64,000 nt of DNA. It comes from Shewanella sp. NFH-SH190041. GTDB lineage: Bacteria; Pseudomonadota; Gammaproteobacteria; Enterobacterales; Shewanellaceae. The translations under genes and the position numbers were made by a program. The stretch covers positions 1,550,001 through 1,614,000 of the forward strand of contig NZ_AP026070.1 of the NCBI RefSeq assembly GCF_024363255.1, given 5' to 3'. This document shows, piece after piece, positions 59,887-64,000 of the stretch; the first letter of the stretch is position 1; every line of letters begins with the position of its first letter. The notes beneath the pieces are model-generated. The model did no database searches, was not told the DNA's origin, and saw only the letters and a program-made list of their open reading frames with translations.

Positions 59887-60222
59887 ATGCCAAAATTAGT
59901 TTTTTTACCCAATGAAGAGCTGTGTCCTGAAGGGGCAGTGGTAGAAGCGGAAGTGGGTGAAACCATTCTGGATGTTGCCCTGCGTAACGGGATTAATATT
60001 GAACATGCCTGTGAAAAATCTTGCGCGTGTACCACTTGTCATTGCATTGTACGTGAAGGTTTTGATGAGCTTGAGCCCAGTGATGAACTGGAAGATGACA
60101 TGCTGGATAAGGCTTGGGGATTAGAGCCGGAAAGTCGTTTGTCCTGTCAGGCTAAAGTCGTTGACTGTGATTTGGTTATTGATATTCCAAAATATACTGT
60201 GAATATGGTTAGCGAAGGCTAA
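59887..60222 (+). CDS. fdx: [2Fe-2S] ferredoxin of the isc operon
   Basis: A 111-residue adrenodoxin-type ferredoxin, electron donor in cluster assembly. Cluster ligands C-X5-C-X2-C in CEKSCACTTC and a fourth in LSCQAK. No iscX follows, unlike E. coli; a terminator closes the operon. Confidence 0.97.
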   Translation: MPKLVFLPNEELCPEGAVVEAEVGETILDVALRNGINIEHACEKSCACTTCHCIVREGFDELEPSDELEDDMLDKAWGLEPESRLSCQAKVVDCDLVIDIPKYTVNMVSEG

Positions 60223-60240
60223 CTCTTATTTCGCTGGCAA

Positions 60241-60275
60241 AGCCCCGGTAAGGTATCTTGCCGGGGCTTTTTTTA
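60241..60275 (+). terminator. Terminator of the isc operon
   Basis: Stem AGCCCCGGTAAG/CTTGCCGGGGCT with a 4-nt loop and seven T. Confidence 0.95.
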
Positions 60276-60428
60276 TCTTTTGAAATGCCAACTGGGCGCA
60301 GAGTAAAACGCCGAAGTTATAATTAGGCAGGCATTTGACAGATGTTGTTATTAGGAAATTGTGATTGATATCGTAGTTTAGATGAGGCTAATATTTGTGA
60401 TCTATCTCATTTTTGGCTCAGGCAGCCA

Positions 60429-60492
60429 TGTGACACTGGTCACATAAAATTGAGTTATAAGGATGGGCTTTGATGAGTAAATTTCGTATAAT
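60429..60492 (+). promoter_or_regulatory. ndk promoter with CRP-like site
   Basis: TGTGACACTGGTCACA (60429-60444) is a perfect TGTGA-N6-TCACA CRP site, extended by CA before and TA after. A perfect -10 TATAAT lies at 60487-60492 with no good -35. The site centre is about 62 bp before the predicted start, the class I CRP position, which would compensate for the poor -35. Confidence 0.75.
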
Positions 60493-60534
60493 TCGCGCGA
60501 AATTTTTACTCGCTGACAAAGGAAGCTTGTTACT

Positions 60535-60966
60535 ATGGCGATCGAACGTACTTTTTCCATTATTAAGCCAGACGCAGTTGCTAAGAACCACATTGGTGCT
60601 ATCTACAACCGTTTTGAAACTGCTGGTCTGAAAATCATTGCATCCAAGATGGTTCATCTGTCAAAAGAGCAGGCTGAAGGCTTCTATGCAGAGCATAGTG
60701 AACGCCCATTCTTTGGTGCTCTGGTTGCCTTTATGACTTCTGGCCCAATCATGGTACAGGTGTTGGAAGGCGAAAATGCAGTCATGGCTAACCGTGAAAT
60801 TATGGGGGCGACTAACCCTGCAGAAGCCGCTCGCGGTACTATCCGTTCTGATTTTGCGAACAGCATTGATGAAAATGCGGTACATGGTTCTGATGCTTTG
60901 GCTTCAGCTGAGCGTGAGATTGCTTACTTCTTCAGTACTGAAGAGCTGTGTCCTCGTACCCGTTAA
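60535..60966 (+). CDS. ndk: Nucleoside diphosphate kinase
   Basis: Balances nucleoside triphosphate pools by ping-pong phosphate transfer, 143 residues. The phosphohistidine is in NAVHGSDA near residue 117; FSIIKPDAV begins the fold. AAAGGAAG precedes the ATG. Monocistronic. Confidence 0.98.
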   Translation: MAIERTFSIIKPDAVAKNHIGAIYNRFETAGLKIIASKMVHLSKEQAEGFYAEHSERPFFGALVAFMTSGPIMVQVLEGENAVMANREIMGATNPAEAARGTIRSDFANSIDENAVHGSDALASAEREIAYFFSTEELCPRTR

Positions 60967-60989
60967 GATAAAATCGGATACGTAGAAGA

Positions 60990-61022
60990 AATAAACCCGA
61001 CGTAAGTCGGGTTTATTGTTTT
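60990..61022. terminator. Terminator after ndk
   Basis: AATAAACCCGAC/GTCGGGTTTATT stem with a 4-nt loop and T-rich tail; symmetrical enough to serve the convergent remnant too. Confidence 0.9.
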
Positions 61023-61048
61023 TATTGACAGATTGTGAGTGTTATCGC

Positions 61049-61435
61049 TTAGTCATCAAGGTAATTTGACAGAAATGCCAGCATCTCTCTATACATTTCA
61101 GAGATATTGTCTTCATCATAGAAACCATGCCCTTCATTTTGTTTCCACAGCCATTTAGGGGGATTACCTGATTTTATCAGTGCATCTCGCATCAGATTGG
61201 CATGTTCATAATGTGCTTGTAGATCACGACTACCATGAATAAGAAAGACACCAGTTTTGATTTTATCGGCCTGATGTGCTGGGGAAATGGCATGTAATTT
61301 ACGAGTATCGTTGCTAATGGCATTTTTCAGAAATTCTTTGCCCCAATCTATCCGCTCTGCCACATTCCCAGTATCGAACATTAACGGCATATCGTATACA
61401 CCGACATAGCCAATAGCGCATTGGTATAAATCAGA
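61049..61435 (-). pseudogene. C-terminal fragment of an S9 prolyl oligopeptidase-like peptidase
   Basis: About 128 codons remain from a family of about 650 or more residues. IGYVGVYDMPLMFD, the region of the catalytic aspartate (GVFLIHGSRDLQAHYEHA, with Asp after the SR) and the catalytic histidine (NEGHGFYDEDN) are kept, but the nucleophile serine and the beta-propeller are missing. Reading backward, the frame hits a TAG at 61436-61438. A 113-residue product could start at an internal ATG but would be inactive. Confidence 0.85.
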
Positions 61436-61968
61436 CTATTCGACGATATTTATTAATAATATAAATAAGTGATTTATTAAATAAATGGCGTTATTACGGG
61501 TCAGATGTGACTTTTTGAGGTGTCAATTAGTGAATACGGAGGAGTAACTCCGCAAATTGCCATTGTATATTTTTAGCTACAGTATGCTGTGCTGTTTTTG
61601 ATTATTGATGAGTTTTTAATGTTAACTCTATCGACAACTTGCCTTTACAGTGATCATTATCACAATTACGCGAAAGAGATTGAACTGATTGAATAAATTT
61701 TAATGCTGTTTTGTTGCAATTTTGTATTGATACAATCTGAATCAATAATGGTACTAGGGTGCATTATTGGATAATTGTTATTTTTTGAAAAATTAAAAAT
61801 TCTATTTATGTAAACAAAAAATAAACAACGACGCTTAAATGACAACAAAAAGGGATATTGATATTGTCCATGTTACTGATAAGTTTCTTTCTAAGAGGTT
61901 TGATTACTAAAAATAAGCTTGTGTGAATGCCTCTTTCTCATGCAGGCAAATTATAAAGGAAAGATATT
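61436..61968. other. AT-rich region upstream of the TonB-dependent receptor
   Basis: About 530 bp with no supported gene. AGTGATCATTATCACA at 61649-61664 is a CRP-like dyad (AGTGA-N6-TCACA), about 305 bp before the receptor start. No Fur box was recognised, so iron control is not indicated. Confidence 0.5.
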
Positions 61969-64000
61969 ATGTCAAAGCAGACTGCAGTTGCTAAAGCCGT
62001 GCGTTTTAGCTTGTTTGCATTCGTTTCATCAGCCGTATCCGGCACTGTTATTGCCGAAGATACAGCGGTTGCTGGAGAGAAGGTTGAGCGCATTGAAGTA
62101 ACAGGGTCACGTATTCAGCGTACAGACATGGAGACCTCTTCTCCTGTTACGGTTATTGATCGGGCTGAAATTGATGCTTCGGGGGTTGCGACATTATCAG
62201 ATTTTGTTCGTAATCTGGCCTCAAACAGTTTTGGTTCATTTCGTGATGCTTCCGGTTTTGGTTCTGGTCAGTCTTCACAGTCTACTGTGAGTCTGCGTGG
62301 TCTTGGGGCAAACCGTACTCTGGTATTGATTGACGGCCGTCGGATGGGTACGTCCGTAGCCTTTGGTGGCGGTACTCAAAACCTGAACGTAATACCAATG
62401 GCGGCGGTAGAGCGCGTTGAAGTACTGCGTGACGGCGCGTCAGCAGTGTACGGCTCGGATGCCGTTGCGGGTGTAATCAACATCATCACTAAAAAAGAGT
62501 ATGAAGGCGTAGATATCGAAGCTGAACAGGGCATAACCCAGCACGGCGGCGGTGATAATACCAACGTCCGCATGACTTTTGGTAGCGTAGGTGAGAGGAC
62601 CAACATTGTTGCATCAGTAGAGTATTTCAATCGTGGTGCACTGTATGACGAGCAGCGTGATTTCAGCAACTACTTACCAAGTTCTTATGGTTGGCCAGGC
62701 TCTGGCACATACAATGAAGTGACTCTGGATGACAAAGGTGAGAAAGTTTACACCGCCAAAGCCTTTGCCAACGAGAAGATGTGTGTTGATGCCAATGGTA
62801 TTTGGCAGGAAGATCCAAAAACCGGTAATGCTTTCTGTAAATACAATGCAGCTGGTGACTCTGCTACCATGGCTGCTCAAGAGCGCTTCTCCAGCTTCGT
62901 TAAAGTTGACCATGAGTTTAACGACGATTTGAAGTGGACCAACCGTTTGATGATGACTCGTGTATGGACTGAGGGTCAGTATGCGGGTACACCAAACAGT
63001 GCAGATCCTGTGTTGCGTAGAACTGATGCTAACAAAGACGTCTACGATGCTACTATCGCGGCATTGGGCAGTGAGCATCAGTGGATCAAAGAGCAGGCCG
63101 CAGATGGTAAGTACACAAATATCGACCTGTTAATGCGTACCACGCCTCTAGGGCCTCGTGTAACGTCAGTGGAAGATACAGACATCAACTTCCTGACTGC
63201 TCTGGAAGGTTATTCTGAATTGATGGGTGGTATGACTTGGGATGTCGGTGCTCAGTGGATCCGTTCAGATGTATCTACTGTTCAAACCGGTACTGCCAAC
63301 TCGGCCATTATACAGGATCTGTTGGACAGTGGTGAGTTGGACTTTTTCGGTGCAGGCCCTAACTATAAACCGGGTCAGAATGAAACTGCCATTCAGAAAG
63401 CGGCACACACAGCCGTATTTACCGGTCGTGTTCAAACCTATGGTATTGACGGTGGTGTGAGCTTCGATATGTTCGATGTGCCAGCTGGCACAGTGCCTAT
63501 CGCGCTGGGTATGGAGTGGAATCGCACTGAATATGAAAAGCTGAGCGATGCTGCGTCCAATCTGGGTGATGTAATTGGTAGTTCAGGTGGTGATATCATC
63601 CAGGGCAAGAGCCGCGAGGTATTCTCCGCTTCTGCTGAAACTCTGATCCCGATTTTTGACGGTCTGGATTTTGAAGCTTCTGCACGTTTTGATGATTACA
63701 GCGACTTTGGCTCGACCTTTAACCCTAAGTTAGGTCTGAGCTACCGTCCGGTTGATTCTCTGTTAGTTCGTGTATCTTGGGGAACTGGCTTCCGTGCACC
63801 AACCTTCGATGATCTGTACGCTCAAGGCTCACTGACTAACCTGTGGGCAATTGACAAGGTAAGCGGTAACACCACTCAAGAGCAGTATCCTGCATATTAC
63901 ATGGGTAACGAAAATCTGGAGCCAGAGGAGTCTGAATCTCTCTCTATCGGTGCCGTATGGAATGTGACGGATGCATTCGATTTGGAATTGTCTTACTACG
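61969..64000 (+). CDS. TonB-dependent outer membrane receptor, 3' end outside window
   Basis: The frame is open from the ATG at 61969 (AAAGGAAAG just upstream) to the right edge, 677 codons. Signal peptide about 1-29, then a TonB-box-like ERIEVTGSRI, a plug domain (about 50-165: SLRGLGANRTLVLIDGRR, VEVLRDGASAVYGSDAVAG, VINIITKK) and the start of the beta-barrel, including GTGFRAPTFDDLY, the usual receptor motif. It lacks features of a known siderophore type; similar Alteromonadales receptors import carbohydrates, peptides or other large nutrients. Substrate unknown. Confidence 0.95.
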   Translation, partial: MSKQTAVAKAVRFSLFAFVSSAVSGTVIAEDTAVAGEKVERIEVTGSRIQRTDMETSSPVTVIDRAEIDASGVATLSDFVRNLASNSFGSFRDASGFGSGQSSQSTVSLRGLGANRTLVLIDGRRMGTSVAFGGGTQNLNVIPMAAVERVEVLRDGASAVYGSDAVAGVINIITKKEYEGVDIEAEQGITQHGGGDNTNVRMTFGSVGERTNIVASVEYFNRGALYDEQRDFSNYLPSSYGWPGSGTYNEVTLDDKGEKVYTAKAFANEKMCVDANGIWQEDPKTGNAFCKYNAAGDSATMAAQERFSSFVKVDHEFNDDLKWTNRLMMTRVWTEGQYAGTPNSADPVLRRTDANKDVYDATIAALGSEHQWIKEQAADGKYTNIDLLMRTTPLGPRVTSVEDTDINFLTALEGYSELMGGMTWDVGAQWIRSDVSTVQTGTANSAIIQDLLDSGELDFFGAGPNYKPGQNETAIQKAAHTAVFTGRVQTYGIDGGVSFDMFDVPAGTVPIALGMEWNRTEYEKLSDAASNLGDVIGSSGGDIIQGKSREVFSASAETLIPIFDGLDFEASARFDDYSDFGSTFNPKLGLSYRPVDSLLVRVSWGTGFRAPTFDDLYAQGSLTNLWAIDKVSGNTTQEQYPAYYMGNENLEPEESESLSIGAVWNVTDAFDLELSYY

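Noticed and set aside
61666..61848. 60-codon minus-strand frame in the AT-rich gap
   Set aside because: Very AT-rich composition, no ribosome site and no recognisable protein features.

Overview
The window reads as the chromosome of a gamma-proteobacterium of the Shewanella/Alteromonadales type. The pointers are the pdxB-asd-fimV-truA-folC-dedD-cvpA-purF order, a complete isc iron-sulfur operon behind suhB-trmJ-cysE, a long acidic FimV, MSHA-like pilins, multihaem cytochrome c respiration and a LytS/LytTR pair beside a short CstA-type transporter. No rRNA, tRNA or CRISPR array was found. This placement is an inference from gene content and order.

Layout. 1-12 kb: housekeeping block (pyridoxal and aspartate-family synthesis, polar hub protein FimV, tRNA pseudouridine synthase, folate, cell division, purine entry). 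12-16 kb: a chemoreceptor and topoisomerase III. 16.4-21.9 kb: a sigma-54 activator divergent from a three-gene operon for an exported Tat flavoprotein reductase, an exported aromatic amino-acid lyase homologue that lacks the MIO-forming Ala-Ser-Gly triad, and a tetrahaem cytochrome c. This looks like a periplasmic route that makes its own electron acceptor by elimination and then respires it. 21.9-27 kb: a diguanylate cyclase with a tethered binding protein, an MBL hydrolase, exonuclease III, YciI and YciB. 27-31 kb: CueR and a copper ATPase with five N-terminal metal-binding domains, separated by a textbook CueR promoter.

32-37 kb is a decayed accessory patch. It has an IS1595-type element with perfect 8-bp target duplications, and a degenerate copy of a subtilase/beta-gamma-crystallin gene split by an ISAs1 element with 10-bp duplications and followed by an IS30-type element. 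The intact relative of that gene follows at 37.5 kb. 40-46 kb: pyrBI with a leader-peptide attenuator, a patatin-like lipase, an oxidoreductase truncated at an IS1595 end remnant, and three tandem type IV pilin-like genes. 46-52 kb: a CBS protein, the CstA-type (probable pyruvate) transporter with three 21-bp-spaced repeats upstream, its LytTR/LytS regulators, and PsiE. 52-60 kb: suhB, trmJ, cysE and iscRSUA-hscBA-fdx with a 16-bp-armed IscR palindrome. 60.5-64 kb: ndk under a CRP-like site, a fragment of an S9 peptidase, and the start of a TonB-dependent receptor that runs off the right edge.

The most unusual system is the 18-22 kb operon. Loss of the MIO triad fits an ergothionase-like (trimethylamine-eliminating) lyase better than a histidine ammonia-lyase, so the reductase may act on thiourocanate or a related arylacrylate. 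This is inference and needs biochemistry.
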